From positions 62,001 to 126,000 of the forward strand of contig JAGBBT010000050.1 of the NCBI GenBank assembly GCA_017938365.1: a DNA stretch of 64,000 bases, written 5' to 3'. The first letter of the stretch is position 1. Each line of letters starts with the position of its first letter. Shown here in pieces: positions 10,813 to 20,457 of this stretch. The DNA comes from Treponema sp. (GTDB lineage Bacteria; Spirochaetota; Spirochaetia; Treponematales; Treponemataceae). Both the position numbers and the translations under genes were made by a program. The notes under the pieces were generated by a model. It saw only the letters and a program-made list of their open reading frames with translations. It did no database searches and was not told the origin of the DNA.

Positions 10813-12693
10813 TTAATCACCTCTTACTATGTTTGGAGTAGCAACAAATATTGTTTTATCCGGCTCTATTAAATTATAAACTTCGTTTTTATAAATGTAA
10901 TTATAAGAACAATCTTTTATTGCAAGATCAGCCTTAGATAAAAATCCATTATAAAATGCAGATGGTGTTGAAAATATTAAATCACTCACAACTGCAGCAG
11001 ATGCTTCAAATGCTATTCCTGTTAACATATCATTCATATTAAAATTAAATCGTAATACATCAAATAATGATGAATTTTCAAATGTTCTATTGATCCAAGC
11101 TGAAGGTTCAGAATTATCTGGAATGTTGTTAGTCGTTGGAACAATTTTTTGATTTGGTGAATTAATACCTTTAATTGCATTTCTTGAAAGTGTTTCTAAT
11201 TCATCAATATCATTATTTCGTTCATCGGCGTATGTTGTTGTTTTATATTCACCATAATTTCTTACTTTTACTTTATGATTAGATGTCGTGTAATGTAATC
11301 CATAACTTTTATCTGCGAGTGCAATGTTTATACCAGATGGAAAATTATATTCTGGATTTTTTATTGTTGCAAACATTGCTCCAATTGGTGGATAATCTTC
11401 TAAGTTAGATGGTGTAGAAGTATCATAAATTGTTGCAATTAATTCTTTATGAGAATGATTAAAAAATGCGCCAGGCGCAGCAATACCTGGAATGAATGTC
11501 GTTGTTTTATCACGCTGATCATCATTCAATGTCATATCTTTTAACGTAGATATATGATTGTTTACACTACCTGTACTTGTAACATCGTTTATCATAGAAT
11601 TATGTGTTGATAAATAACATACAGGCCTAAACAAGATGTTATTTATTTTAATATTCTTTGTATAAATGAATGAATTTTTTTCTCCATAAATCATCGCATT
11701 ACATACACCAATAACAGGACAATAACAATCAGTAAATGTACAATTTTCTATCGTAGCATTAGAATTTTTTATTTCTATACATGTTTTCCACATGTTATTT
11801 GTATAATATTCATACAAATTATATTTGTAATTGTATAAACTAATTCCACTATAATTTAATGTTGTCTGCTTGACATTTATTTTTATATCATGAATATTAA
11901 TATATTTTACATTATCAAAGCTTAAAATTGCACCAGAATTTCCAGAATTTGTTATAAGTCCTACTCCATATATTTCTACCTGGTCTAAATTTATAAAACT
12001 TAAATTATTAATTGTACAATTTTTACTTATATTGACAGTAATTTTACCATTATAAAAACCTTCTATAATAGCGCTAGTTGTTGTCGAATCTACATTAATT
12101 ATAAGTTCTCGTCTATGAAGATTTTTTTGTAAATGCTCTAAATCTTTTATACTTGTTATATTCACTTCATAACGTAAAATATTCGATGGATAAATTAAAT
12201 TTGTATTATCCCAAAAGAACGTTGATCCGTCATTTAACAGTCTTGGATACCCTTTAATAGTTTTTAATAAAACGGGTGTTCCATCATACATTATTGCAGT
12301 TAATCCAGTAAATGATGAAAGTTTTTTAGGACCAGTATTAGAATCTAATTTAGGAAAATTTGCAAAACTATCTTGTGTTGTAATAAGATATGGATTTGAC
12401 TCCGTTTGCTTTGGAGAATCCCAATAAATCTTACTGTTTTTAATTCCAACAACTGGAATTGTTTTTTCAGATGGTTTTCCATAAATATTTGAACCTACAA
12501 TTGTAACATTAGAATTTGATGCAATAACACCACCAGTATTATTGTTTTTAATATTACAGTTTCTAATATTTGTAATAGAATCTTCCATTATAACAGACCA
12601 TATACCACTAACCGGAGTATTTGAATCAGTTAATGTAAGATTATTTCTTTTATTAAAAATTGTAGAAGTATGCGTTATTGGAAGTTTAGTCAT
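10813..12693 (-). CDS. Tail fibre or adhesin-family protein
   Basis: 626 residues. The middle (about 190-370) is rich in short beta strands separated by Asn and Gly (ITVNISKNCTINNLSF and similar), as expected of a right-handed parallel beta-helix. A YPPIGAMFATI segment near residue 440 matches the position of the GTVMGW and GSVYGW segments in the two neighbouring fibre genes. The start is ATG with weak upstream purines. It lies 6 bases after the preceding gene, in the same late operon. Fibre function is inferred from composition and cluster. Confidence 0.7.
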   Translation of the reverse strand: MTKLPITHTSTIFNKRNNLTLTDSNTPVSGIWSVIMEDSITNIRNCNIKNNNTGGVIASNSNVTIVGSNIYGKPSEKTIPVVGIKNSKIYWDSPKQTESNPYLITTQDSFANFPKLDSNTGPKKLSSFTGLTAIMYDGTPVLLKTIKGYPRLLNDGSTFFWDNTNLIYPSNILRYEVNITSIKDLEHLQKNLHRRELIINVDSTTTSAIIEGFYNGKITVNISKNCTINNLSFINLDQVEIYGVGLITNSGNSGAILSFDNVKYINIHDIKINVKQTTLNYSGISLYNYKYNLYEYYTNNMWKTCIEIKNSNATIENCTFTDCYCPVIGVCNAMIYGEKNSFIYTKNIKINNILFRPVCYLSTHNSMINDVTSTGSVNNHISTLKDMTLNDDQRDKTTTFIPGIAAPGAFFNHSHKELIATIYDTSTPSNLEDYPPIGAMFATIKNPEYNFPSGINIALADKSYGLHYTTSNHKVKVRNYGEYKTTTYADERNNDIDELETLSRNAIKGINSPNQKIVPTTNNIPDNSEPSAWINRTFENSSLFDVLRFNFNMNDMLTGIAFEASAAVVSDLIFSTPSAFYNGFLSKADLAIKDCSYNYIYKNEVYNLIEPDKTIFVATPNIVRGD

Positions 12694-12699
12694 TTTAAC

Positions 12700-14688
12700 T
12701 TATTGCATCTTTTGAGTAAGGTTATTGTTTATCAAATTTAATTGTTTAACATTATGTGCATAAATTGTACCGAAATAATTATTTTTTCCAAGTTCACTAA
12801 TAACATCATATTCTCCTGTGTCATACCAATCATATGCGGTTGTTGATGGTCCTTGAGAAAAAATGGATTTAATTTCAGTAGTTGTTAATATTTTATCAAA
12901 AATTAACATATTTCTTAAACATCCAGAAAAGAAATTAAAATTCATTATAGAATTTGCGGTATCTTTATCATGATTACCTTTAACTTGATTTGCAAAAAAT
13001 CTTAAAACATTTGTATCTGTGTATGAATTTTCCATTGAAAATTGAAACCCGACACTTATTAAATCGTTTTCATTTGCAGTGCTAGCATTTGCACTATTAT
13101 ATGTTGTGTTATTTGGATAAAGTAACCATGAATTGGTAGGATTATTTCCAGTAGGATTATTAAAATCTTTATTCCAATACACAGTCATATTTATTCGCAT
13201 ATCACCGCTGTTTTTTATATTTTGAAATAATGATACATTATATGGTTTTCTATCATGAACATTACTTGGAACAGCACCATGCTGAAATTCCATAACATAT
13301 AATGCCCATCTATTACAATACGAACTAACTGGATCATTATTAATATCATTAAAATAATCTGAATGAGAGCTTTTATATGGTGCTTTATCAGGATTATTTG
13401 GATCAGCTTTTAACATTTGATCAAGATAAAAATATAATCCCTGTGTTCTATCGTCTGGTAATGCATCTATAAGAATTGGAGAATGTGTGTTATAATCAAA
13501 AAGTTTTCCCCAGAACATTAATGTTACATTATTAGTTTTATATAAAATATTTCTAACAGAATTTGAAATAGTTTTTTGACTTTCTTCATTAAATGTTGTA
13601 TCAAACATTAAATGATCAGGTTGATTACCTTCATTAAGATGATCTTTATTTAAAATTGCACAAGAAATTACACCTGAATCAGTTGAATCTGTTCCAAATA
13701 ATGTTTTTGGTGATTTTATATCATTTACTACTGATGTAAATTTTGGATTATTAATGCCACCAAACATATTTGGATTTTGATATTTACAATTTACATCTTG
13801 TTCTAAAGGCCACATACAAATAACATCATTTGTTTCTGGAAATTCCATACCAGAAATAAGTTCAGATAAATTATCAGTTGATGTAAGAGTATTTGTAATA
13901 TTCATATTATAAACATATGTATCACATAATAAATTTCTTAATGATAATACTGAATATCTAGAATTAATAGCGTTACCTAATAATGTAATTTGTTTAATAT
14001 TAGAAGTATTAGCTGAATTTTCAGGATTAATAATATGTTTCTGAAGATATTTAATAGTTTCGCTCAAATCACTGTATGACATTTCATCATCAAACACACT
14101 AGGATTTTTAACATCATCTACGAAATATTGATTATTTGCCCAAATAATCAAAGTTCCACCAAAAAAATCTTCAATATTTAAACTTCTACTTTTAAAATCA
14201 TAATTATAAGTAGAACCGGGCGTTACTGTTCCAGCTCCATAAAAACTTGTTTTACAATTTGAAGCATCTTTAGCTGCACTAAGTGGAACACAAAGCTCTA
14301 TAATAAGTGTATAACCATTTAAATTTCTAGGAATTTTATTAACAATTGCCATTATTTCTGCAGTTGTTATCATTAAACCATTTGTTCCAGGCTTTCTTAT
14401 TGGAATTCTATAACCAGTATTAGCTGAAAGACTAGCTATTCTATCAAACAAATTTTTAACATCATCCCAACTAAAGTGAATATCATTATTATTAATGTGA
14501 TTTTGTATCACAGTCTCTAAATACTCATTAATCGCTTCAGTTTTTAAATCAAGATAATAATCATTATTAAGAAGATTTAACAAACCTCTATTAATAGTGA
14601 CATCATTAATAAACTCAGAACTTTTAATTGTTATTTTTGCAGGATTTGTCCACGGAAGACCTGCATGGATTAAGTTATTTTCAGCCAT
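12700..14688 (-). CDS. Tail fibre protein, first gene of the cassette
   Basis: 662 residues. It is the promoter-proximal gene of the fibre cassette, about 25 bases after the late-type promoter at 14711-14731. The N-terminus (MAENNLIHAGLPWTNPAKI) may be a virion-attachment domain. Residues about 350-640 resemble a concanavalin/LamG-like jelly roll (LMFWGKLFDY, then LRNMLIFDKILTTTEIKSIF near the end, a classic LamG ending). Such a domain would bind glycans. Fibre assignment is moderately secure; the receptor is unknown. Confidence 0.75.
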   Translation of the reverse strand: MAENNLIHAGLPWTNPAKITIKSSEFINDVTINRGLLNLLNNDYYLDLKTEAINEYLETVIQNHINNNDIHFSWDDVKNLFDRIASLSANTGYRIPIRKPGTNGLMITTAEIMAIVNKIPRNLNGYTLIIELCVPLSAAKDASNCKTSFYGAGTVTPGSTYNYDFKSRSLNIEDFFGGTLIIWANNQYFVDDVKNPSVFDDEMSYSDLSETIKYLQKHIINPENSANTSNIKQITLLGNAINSRYSVLSLRNLLCDTYVYNMNITNTLTSTDNLSELISGMEFPETNDVICMWPLEQDVNCKYQNPNMFGGINNPKFTSVVNDIKSPKTLFGTDSTDSGVISCAILNKDHLNEGNQPDHLMFDTTFNEESQKTISNSVRNILYKTNNVTLMFWGKLFDYNTHSPILIDALPDDRTQGLYFYLDQMLKADPNNPDKAPYKSSHSDYFNDINNDPVSSYCNRWALYVMEFQHGAVPSNVHDRKPYNVSLFQNIKNSGDMRINMTVYWNKDFNNPTGNNPTNSWLLYPNNTTYNSANASTANENDLISVGFQFSMENSYTDTNVLRFFANQVKGNHDKDTANSIMNFNFFSGCLRNMLIFDKILTTTEIKSIFSQGPSTTAYDWYDTGEYDVISELGKNNYFGTIYAHNVKQLNLINNNLTQKMQ

Positions 14689-14710
14689 ATATTAACTTCT
14701 CTATAGAACT

Positions 14711-14731
14711 TTCTTTTTCTTATTTATTTAG
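14711..14731 (-). promoter_or_regulatory. Late-type promoter of the fibre cassette
   Basis: The minus strand reads CTAAATAAATAAGAAAAAGA, which recurs before other virion genes here (38145, 39279, 43579, 49097, 49820, 51017). It resembles the T4 late box TATAAATA. Confidence 0.7.
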
Positions 14732-14733
14732 TT

Positions 14734-15108
14734 TTAAAGTTCAAACAGATCATTATATTGATAAGTTTGTTCAGACGTTTCAATTTCTTTTGCTTTTTTT
14801 GGTTTTTTAATATATCGTATAAATGATGTTTTTTGTTTAGGAATTAATGAATAAGCAAGTTGATAAAAACTTTTTTTATCTAAAGTTGTTTGAACGGTAT
14901 TTAAATATTCGGCATAAGGAAGTAAATGTTTACTCATACTTAAATATCGACATACCATAAATTGAGAGAAATGTTTATCAAAATCATTAGATTTATATAA
15001 CTTGCCATTTGTTAGTTTGAGAAGTAGATCTGACATACAATCAAAAAAACTATCAATTTCTAAATGTTCAATTTTATATAACTTTAATTTTTTTTCGTTA
15101 TTATCCAT
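14734..15108 (-). CDS. 62: Probable clamp-loader small subunit (gp62-like)
   Basis: 124 residues from the ATG at 15108, which has AAAGGAGA 9 bases upstream; a longer upstream reading lacks such a site. The central block (CRYLSMSKHLLPYAEYLN, then TLDKKSFYQL, then FIRYIKKPKKAKE) fits the pattern of T4-type gp62, in which an LDKK-Y motif precedes a basic segment. gp62 works with gp44 to load the gp45 clamp. Both partners are within 5 kb on the same strand, though Hsp20 and other genes intervene. It is shorter than T4 gp62, so the assignment is tentative. Confidence 0.55.
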   Translation of the reverse strand: MDNNEKKLKLYKIEHLEIDSFFDCMSDLLLKLTNGKLYKSNDFDKHFSQFMVCRYLSMSKHLLPYAEYLNTVQTTLDKKSFYQLAYSLIPKQKTSFIRYIKKPKKAKEIETSEQTYQYNDLFEL

Positions 15109-15140
15109 ATTCAAATCTCCTTTATTGTAAATTAAACAAA

Positions 15141-15163
15141 AATGGCTGGTTTTTCCAGCCATT
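15141..15163 (-). terminator. Intrinsic terminator after hsp20
   Basis: A GC-rich stem AATGGCTGG/CCAGCCATT with a T5 loop lies between the hsp20 stop and the Shine-Dalgarno site of the gp62-like gene. The following T-rich run is weak, so termination may be partial. Confidence 0.6.
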
Positions 15164-15195
15164 ATAGAATCAAACATAATTTATTTTTAATTGTT

Positions 15196-15663
15196 TTATT
15201 GGATTTCTAAATATTTTGGTGTGTGTTTATCAAGTTCTTCTTTTTTAACAGGCACAACAACTTTTAGAATTCCATCATTAAATGAAACTTTAACATTATC
15301 AACATCAGCTGTTGGTGTAAGTGTATAAGAAATTGAGGCATTTCGCTTTGCAATTCCTTTAGTGTGAAACCTAAAATTATCATTTTCAGATGATTCTTTT
15401 ACTTCTTTCTCAACAACAACTGATAACATATTATCTTCAATCTTTACTTTAATTTCATCTTTTGTAAACCCAGCAAGTGCAACCTCTAAAACAGTTTCAG
15501 TTGCTTGTTTATCAACAAAATTAGTATAAAGATTAATTGGATATGGAAATGAAGATTTTCCAAATTCACGAAAATCTCCACTTAATGAATCGAAAAGATC
15601 TTTGACAATCGGAGCGTCAAAGAATGTTGGAAATTGAGATACATATTTTTCTAAATTGTACAT
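15196..15663 (-). CDS. hsp20: Small heat shock protein (Hsp20/alpha-crystallin)
   Basis: 155 residues, the usual size for the family. The alpha-crystallin domain spans about residues 45-145: LEVALAGFTKDEIKVKIED, then LSVVVEKE, then an ending with GILKVVVPVKKEE. The family forms ATP-independent oligomeric holdases that keep unfolding proteins soluble, and Hsp20 genes are frequent in T4-like phages of several hosts. Aggregation control of virion proteins is a plausible but unproven role. Confidence 0.92.
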   Translation of the reverse strand: MYNLEKYVSQFPTFFDAPIVKDLFDSLSGDFREFGKSSFPYPINLYTNFVDKQATETVLEVALAGFTKDEIKVKIEDNMLSVVVEKEVKESSENDNFRFHTKGIAKRNASISYTLTPTADVDNVKVSFNDGILKVVVPVKKEELDKHTPKYLEIQ

Positions 15664-15779
15664 AATTAACTTCTCCTATAAGCAAGTTTTAATTTAAGAT
15701 TCCTCAACTGAGCAAATCTTTTTATTATGTTTGATTCTTTTATTAAAAGTAAACCTAATTTACTTAATAAGTTCTGATG

Positions 15780-16256
15780 TTAATGAATTACATTATCTAA
15801 TTGTTTATTTGCATTTAATTTTTCTTCAGAACTTTTTTCATTAATTAAAATTTTTATATTACGCATTCTATCAGCATATTTTTTATTAATGTTATTAAGA
15901 GTTTCTAATCTATGAATTTGAGCTGCCTTAAATATCTTAAGATTATTTTGTTTTTCTTCATATTCAGCTGCAGATAAATTCATTTTTTTTAGCTGTTCTT
16001 CATAACACATAATAACATCACTTATTGCTTTAGTATATTCTTCAGATGTAATTAATACATAATGAGAATATTCAGACTTGTGAAACATTAATTGTTTTTG
16101 ATTGCTTTCATCGATCTTTAAAAATAACTCATTAATTTGATCAAGCTTATTACTAGTTTCTTTATCAAACTGATATGTAATAGTCAATACTAAAGGAAAA
16201 CAAGCTAAAGCTGCAAATACAATTAATGTGTTTAAATAATTTAAAAATCGTCTCAT
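15780..16256 (-). CDS. Single-pass membrane protein with coiled coil
   Basis: About 158 residues from the ATG at 16256, which has TAGGA 6 bases upstream; an in-frame ATG at 16274 is an alternative. Residues about 3-25 are a hydrophobic helix (LIVFAALACFPLVLTI) after a basic N-terminus, so it is a membrane anchor or uncleaved signal. The rest is a Lys/Glu/Asn-rich helical domain probably outside the membrane. This layout resembles phage spanins or superinfection-exclusion proteins, but no lipobox or specific motif is present. Function unknown. Confidence 0.65.
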   Translation of the reverse strand: MRRFLNYLNTLIVFAALACFPLVLTITYQFDKETSNKLDQINELFLKIDESNQKQLMFHKSEYSHYVLITSEEYTKAISDVIMCYEEQLKKMNLSAAEYEEKQNNLKIFKAAQIHRLETLNNINKKYADRMRNIKILINEKSSEEKLNANKQLDNVIH

Positions 16257-16414
16257 AATAATCCTAGACTTCATTTTTATAATTATTGTTTAATATTATT
16301 TAACTATTTTCCAATATGATCGGGAAAATAACTTTAAACTAAACAATGTTTGTTTAGAAAAACTTAAAATAATTGTTTTTTTATAAATATTTTAATTAAA
16401 AGGAGATCCAAAAT

Positions 16415-16645
16415 ATGAAAAACATATTAGAAGAAATCAATTGCAGTAATAAGTTAGAACAGAAACTTTTTAAAAAGATCTATAGCAAACTTTTAGATAG
16501 TTCTAATACTTCTGATTTAAGTAAAATCATTGATGAAGAAAAACGTTATATTTTAGATGAATCAGATGATTACGACGATTTTGGAAAAATTAAACTTATC
16601 AAATTTCTTGATAAAGTTTATGAAGCTTTAAGCAAGGCCTTTTAA
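16415..16645 (+). CDS. Small acidic protein of unknown function
   Basis: 76 residues, with an AAAGGAGA Shine-Dalgarno site 8 bases before the ATG, which strongly supports expression. It is Asp/Glu/Lys-rich and predicted helical. Its end overlaps the convergent gp44 gene by 18 bases. It is the only plus-strand gene in the 4-27 kb region. No family is recognised. Confidence 0.65.
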   Translation: MKNILEEINCSNKLEQKLFKKIYSKLLDSSNTSDLSKIIDEEKRYILDESDDYDDFGKIKLIKFLDKVYEALSKAF

Positions 16646-17539
16646 AGACGCAATCATCGCCGTAAATTGTATTTCTTTATCTAACACAATAGACATTTTA
16701 TAAATGCCTTCTGCAATTATCATCATTTCTTTTGGATTTCCATTATAAAAATTAAACAGTTCTCCTGCCAATTTGATATAATCACCTGAAAATAAATCTT
16801 CATTATTTAAAAGATATTCACGAATTTGCATAATATCTTTTGATTCATGAATAAATTGTAAAATTTCAGCATAATCAGAATGATCAATTGTTCCAGATGT
16901 TAATGTTCCAGATGATGACATAATTTCAAGATGTGAAATAATACTTCTAATATCTGGAAACTTTGGTTTAATAACATTTTTTACAAAAGCTTGCAAAGAC
17001 TCTTGCGTATATGAAATCGATTCTTTTTTTAATATATCAAGTACATGAATAAGAACATCTTTTGTTGAAAACTTTAATTGAATAACAGGACATCTTGATT
17101 TTAGTGCATCAATTAATTTCTCTGAATAATTGCATGTTAAAATAAAACGTGTATCATTAAGAGATTCAGATATAATATTTCTTAATGCCATTTGAGCTCC
17201 AGCATTAGACGTATTATTTGTAAGACAATCTGCTTCATCTAAAACTACAACTTTATATGTATCTGATACCATCTGACAAAAATCATTTACACGAGTTTTT
17301 ACCATTTCAATTGAACCATCAATTGAACAGGATTGAACAATGTATTTTTCAATATCAAGCTCTTTTAACAAGATATTTGCTAGAGTGCTTTTCCCAATAC
17401 CTGGAGTTCCAGCAAGAGTCATTGATGGAAAATCTTTTGTTTTAATCCAATGCTTAATTTTATCTTTGATATCAGAATCTAGCACCATTTCATCAACTGT
17501 TTTAGGTGCATATTTTACAACCCAAGGATCATTTAACAT
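16628..17539 (-). CDS. 44: Sliding-clamp loader large subunit, AAA+ ATPase (gp44)
   Basis: About 303 residues. It has the AAA+ motifs in order: GTPGIGKST (Walker A) near residue 45, VVVLDEADCL (Walker B) near 100, a sensor-1 block (RFILTCNYSEKL) and SRCP, the arginine-finger motif typical of clamp loaders. It opens and loads the gp45 clamp in an ATP-dependent way. The second ATG (17539) fits the GTAGAGGA ribosome site better than 17545. It lies just downstream of the gp45 region, as in T4-like phages. Confidence 0.92.
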   Translation of the reverse strand: MLNDPWVVKYAPKTVDEMVLDSDIKDKIKHWIKTKDFPSMTLAGTPGIGKSTLANILLKELDIEKYIVQSCSIDGSIEMVKTRVNDFCQMVSDTYKVVVLDEADCLTNNTSNAGAQMALRNIISESLNDTRFILTCNYSEKLIDALKSRCPVIQLKFSTKDVLIHVLDILKKESISYTQESLQAFVKNVIKPKFPDIRSIISHLEIMSSSGTLTSGTIDHSDYAEILQFIHESKDIMQIREYLLNNEDLFSGDYIKLAGELFNFYNGNPKEMMIIAEGIYKMSIVLDKEIQFTAMIASLKGLA

Positions 17540-17867
17540 ATTCATCCTCTACATTTTTTGACATTGTTTTCTTTAAAATCTTAATAATAATTTCCATACT
17601 CATTGTTTTTAATATAAATTCTTTTTTACGCTGACCCTGAAATTTAAAGCAAAATTCTTTTGTATTATTATTTTTAAAACAGGTTATAAGAATATTATAT
17701 TTGTAATCAGAACTTTTTGAATTTACAATAATAGACCATTTACGAAGATCATCTTTTTCATATGGAATATTTAATTTTGTTATAGAAAATCCATTATCAG
17801 TTAGTCTAGAACAAAAATATCCTTTACAATATAATTTATTTTTAGGTTTATTCTGATAATTTATCAT
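17529..17867 (-). CDS. Hypothetical basic protein between clamp and clamp-loader genes
   Basis: 112 residues, with GGGAGAA before the ATG. It overlaps the gp44 start region by about 11-17 bases and overlaps the upstream gene by 4, so it is part of the gp45-gp44 operon. It is Lys/Asn-rich with beta-strand-like stretches and no recognised motif. In T4 the translational repressor regA lies near this region, but I see no RegA signature here. Confidence 0.65.
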   Translation of the reverse strand: MINYQNKPKNKLYCKGYFCSRLTDNGFSITKLNIPYEKDDLRKWSIIVNSKSSDYKYNILITCFKNNNTKEFCFKFQGQRKKEFILKTMSMEIIIKILKKTMSKNVEDEYVK

Positions 17868-18328
17868 GTATTTCTCCCAAGAGCTAGTTTAAATCTTTTT
17901 AATAAAAACCACTTTTTATAACTCTTTTCAATTTTTTGTTTTATTATTTCTTCAAATTTTGTTATGTTAAACATAATTTTATCATCTAATATACAAAAAT
18001 ATATTTGTATATCTGCATCATCAATAAATTCATATTTGCATAATCCATTATTATTGTTTGAAAAAGAACAGCTAGAATGACAAAGCTTACTATCAGAAAT
18101 TCTATTAGATAGATTAAATTTTTTCAGAAAATATTCGCGCACACAATTATATACAAGCTCATCTTTAACAGTTTTAAATTGTATGTACTTTTTTATCGAA
18201 AAATCAATAAATGCATTAAGTCTGTCAATTTCAATAGAAACTAAATTACATTTTGAACAATATTCTAATGGATACCAGTGAAAATTATATTTCTCTGTAA
18301 TATCAGAAAAACATGAAAAACATTTCAT
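17864..18328 (-). CDS. Cysteine-rich hypothetical protein
   Basis: 154 residues. The N-terminus has two CxxC pairs (MKCFSCF and EYCSKC), suggesting a zinc ribbon. A further Cys/His cluster (KLCHSSC) occurs mid-protein, and the C-terminus is basic. It lies directly after gp45 in the same orientation and overlaps the next gene by 4 bases. A nucleic-acid-binding accessory role is possible from the ribbon and context, but no family is recognised. Confidence 0.65.
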   Translation of the reverse strand: MKCFSCFSDITEKYNFHWYPLEYCSKCNLVSIEIDRLNAFIDFSIKKYIQFKTVKDELVYNCVREYFLKKFNLSNRISDSKLCHSSCSFSNNNNGLCKYEFIDDADIQIYFCILDDKIMFNITKFEEIIKQKIEKSYKKWFLLKRFKLALGRNT

Positions 18329-18329
18329 T

Positions 18330-19223
18330 TTATTTTCCTTTTACTTGAGACGTAATAATCTTTGATTTAATCCACCATGATTTATCTTGATCTTCAATAG
18401 ACGATGTTACTTCTAGAACTTTATACTTTGGACTAAATTTACAATGAAGACCATTCTTTTCATTTGTTCGTAGAATATTTAAAATATCATATCCAGTTTT
18501 ATGAATAATAATTTCAGGTGTATCAGTATCAATTAAATTACCTTCATATGAATCAGAAATTTTAAGAATAACATTATTAGAAAATGATACATTACGTGCA
18601 CCAAGTTCAATTTTCATAATATTATTATCAGGATAAATGTAAATACTTCCATCTTTTTCCAAATCAACAAAGTTTGCTGTTTTACTTTGAATCAAAGAAA
18701 GCATAGAAGGATCAATATCAAATGAAATTTTATGTTCAAGATCTCTTGTAAGCTTTTTCATTGACATCTTTTTTACAACATTTTCTTCTACACAAAATTG
18801 ATTAATTTTACATTCATCTTCATGAAAATATAATTTTTGTGCAACATACATACCTGGAGGATTCTCGCTCTGATCACCCTTAGATGCAAGTGTAGAAATG
18901 TCAACAGAAAAATCAAATGAATTCATTTTATGGAATGTTTCCATAATATCAAGATTTGCTCTAAATTTTTGAAGTTCATTAAAACTAAGTTTAACAGCGG
19001 TAACTGCAATTTCTTCTTTTTTCTGTTTAAAAAACGAGCCTTCTTTTAAGGTCATAATGTTGGTTTCAAGTTCAAGACGTGTAGAAGGAAATTCAGATGG
19101 ATTAATTGAATAAAATGTTGTTTTTTCTTTATCAACTGTAAACATTCCTTGTGAAACAAATCTTGTAATAATAGACAAAAAATTTGAAAATGCTTTTGCA
19201 TCACGCATTTCTGTTTTAACCAT
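18330..19223 (-). CDS. 45: DNA polymerase sliding clamp (gp45)
   Basis: 297 residues, longer than T4 gp45. The sequence has the clamp pattern: an N-terminal FSNFLSIITRFVSQGMFTV-type helix and strand, repeated acidic beta-sheet domains, and position beside gp44. It would form a trimeric ring that tethers the replicative polymerase and, in T4, also activates late transcription. The start has GGGAGAA 7 bases upstream. The extra length sits in a loop around residues 105-135. The assignment rests on overall pattern and context. Confidence 0.8.
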   Translation of the reverse strand: MVKTEMRDAKAFSNFLSIITRFVSQGMFTVDKEKTTFYSINPSEFPSTRLELETNIMTLKEGSFFKQKKEEIAVTAVKLSFNELQKFRANLDIMETFHKMNSFDFSVDISTLASKGDQSENPPGMYVAQKLYFHEDECKINQFCVEENVVKKMSMKKLTRDLEHKISFDIDPSMLSLIQSKTANFVDLEKDGSIYIYPDNNIMKIELGARNVSFSNNVILKISDSYEGNLIDTDTPEIIIHKTGYDILNILRTNEKNGLHCKFSPKYKVLEVTSSIEDQDKSWWIKSKIITSQVKGK

Positions 19224-19260
19224 TGTGTAGTTCTCCCTTCAATTTTTGGTAAGCGAGTTA

Positions 19261-20439
19261 TTATTTGTTCAAATTAAACTTTTTCAAATCATATTCATTA
19301 TCAGATGTATAAACATTATTAAAAATGTTTAAACATGAATCATTTGTTATTTTATCATATTCATTTGTATGCGTAATTGCTAATGACAATTTTGAAAAAC
19401 TGTTTTCATAATCAATTGAATTAAAGTCTTTTACTATTCTATCGATAAGTTTCGAATTATTTAACATTCCATATCTGATATGTTCTTGAAATGGATTATA
19501 TATATTTGTTTTATCAAAAAGCTTATAATCTGAAGCAAATGTAGAACTTTCTTCAGGAAATGGACCAGCACCATGTCTTGTTAAATAAGTTCTAGTAACG
19601 TAACATAATTCAATATCAGTTATATTTAAACTATTAACAATATCTTTATTCTTAATAAAATTTATGTTTCTTGCTCCAGTATTACTTGGAGTAGAATGAA
19701 TTGGATCAATATCATGATCTAATAAAAGTCCTTGGCCATTTTCAAATATAATTGCGTCATAATGTATAAATTGTTCCGACGGCACTATTTTAGTATGTTC
19801 CAAAAGAAAACTAATATCACTGAAAAAATTATGAATTAAGTTATCAGAATAAATTATATCTTTCCATGTATCTGGAATTGTTTCTATTCCATTTTCTTTT
19901 AATCTCTGCAGAATGTATTTATCTCTAATTAAAAGTAAACGTCTATATAAATTAGTCTTTTTTTCATATAAAATATAACGCAAATTAAATTTAATGCCGT
20001 TATATTGACGCAGTAATGTTTCCCATATTCCCATTCCAGTTGAACCGTGCTTATCTTTTCCTCTATGCTCTTCAATAATTTGATTCAAAATCATTTCAAA
20101 TGGTGTTGTTATAAAATTATCTAAGCACATATAATAGGCATTTGGTTCAAATCCTAATGTTGTTAATTCTTTATATTCTTTAGCAAATTGCATTGGATTG
20201 ATAATAAAATCTTTTGAAAATATTGTATCTGCTTTAGAAAATGTTCCAGAACCGAAATGATGAAAAACATGGCGGATTCCAGAAGGAAGACACACAGTAT
20301 GTCCTCGCTGAGCTCCGCCATTTGTACACATCACTGCACATGTTTGATTATTATCAGTTATTTGTTTGCAAAAATAATTAGTAACAAGACCCTTTCCTTC
20401 ATCACCATAATTTGCACCAATAACAGCTTTAATAATCAT
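19261..20439 (-). CDS. purA: Adenylosuccinate synthetase (PurA)
   Basis: 392 residues, slightly shorter than cellular PurA. It carries the N-terminal GANYGDEGKG loop with the catalytic Asp, GGAQRGHTV, the HGSTGMGIWE segment, a QGLLLDHDIDP segment near ENGQG, and the TRTYLTRHGAGPFPEE motif. PurA joins IMP and aspartate using GTP, the first step from IMP to AMP. Phage PurZ, which makes 2-aminoadenine, usually lacks the GDEGKG Asp. Its presence here argues for ordinary PurA activity. It is in the same direction as the clamp and NAD genes. Confidence 0.92.
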   Translation of the reverse strand: MIIKAVIGANYGDEGKGLVTNYFCKQITDNNQTCAVMCTNGGAQRGHTVCLPSGIRHVFHHFGSGTFSKADTIFSKDFIINPMQFAKEYKELTTLGFEPNAYYMCLDNFITTPFEMILNQIIEEHRGKDKHGSTGMGIWETLLRQYNGIKFNLRYILYEKKTNLYRRLLLIRDKYILQRLKENGIETIPDTWKDIIYSDNLIHNFFSDISFLLEHTKIVPSEQFIHYDAIIFENGQGLLLDHDIDPIHSTPSNTGARNINFIKNKDIVNSLNITDIELCYVTRTYLTRHGAGPFPEESSTFASDYKLFDKTNIYNPFQEHIRYGMLNNSKLIDRIVKDFNSIDYENSFSKLSLAITHTNEYDKITNDSCLNIFNNVYTSDNEYDLKKFNLNK

Positions 20440-20457
20440 TTTTATATTTCTTTCATT

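Noticed and set aside
19261-20439. PurZ for 2-aminoadenine DNA
   Set aside because: The GDEGKG loop keeps the Asp expected in ordinary PurA, and no other gene of that pathway is seen in the window.
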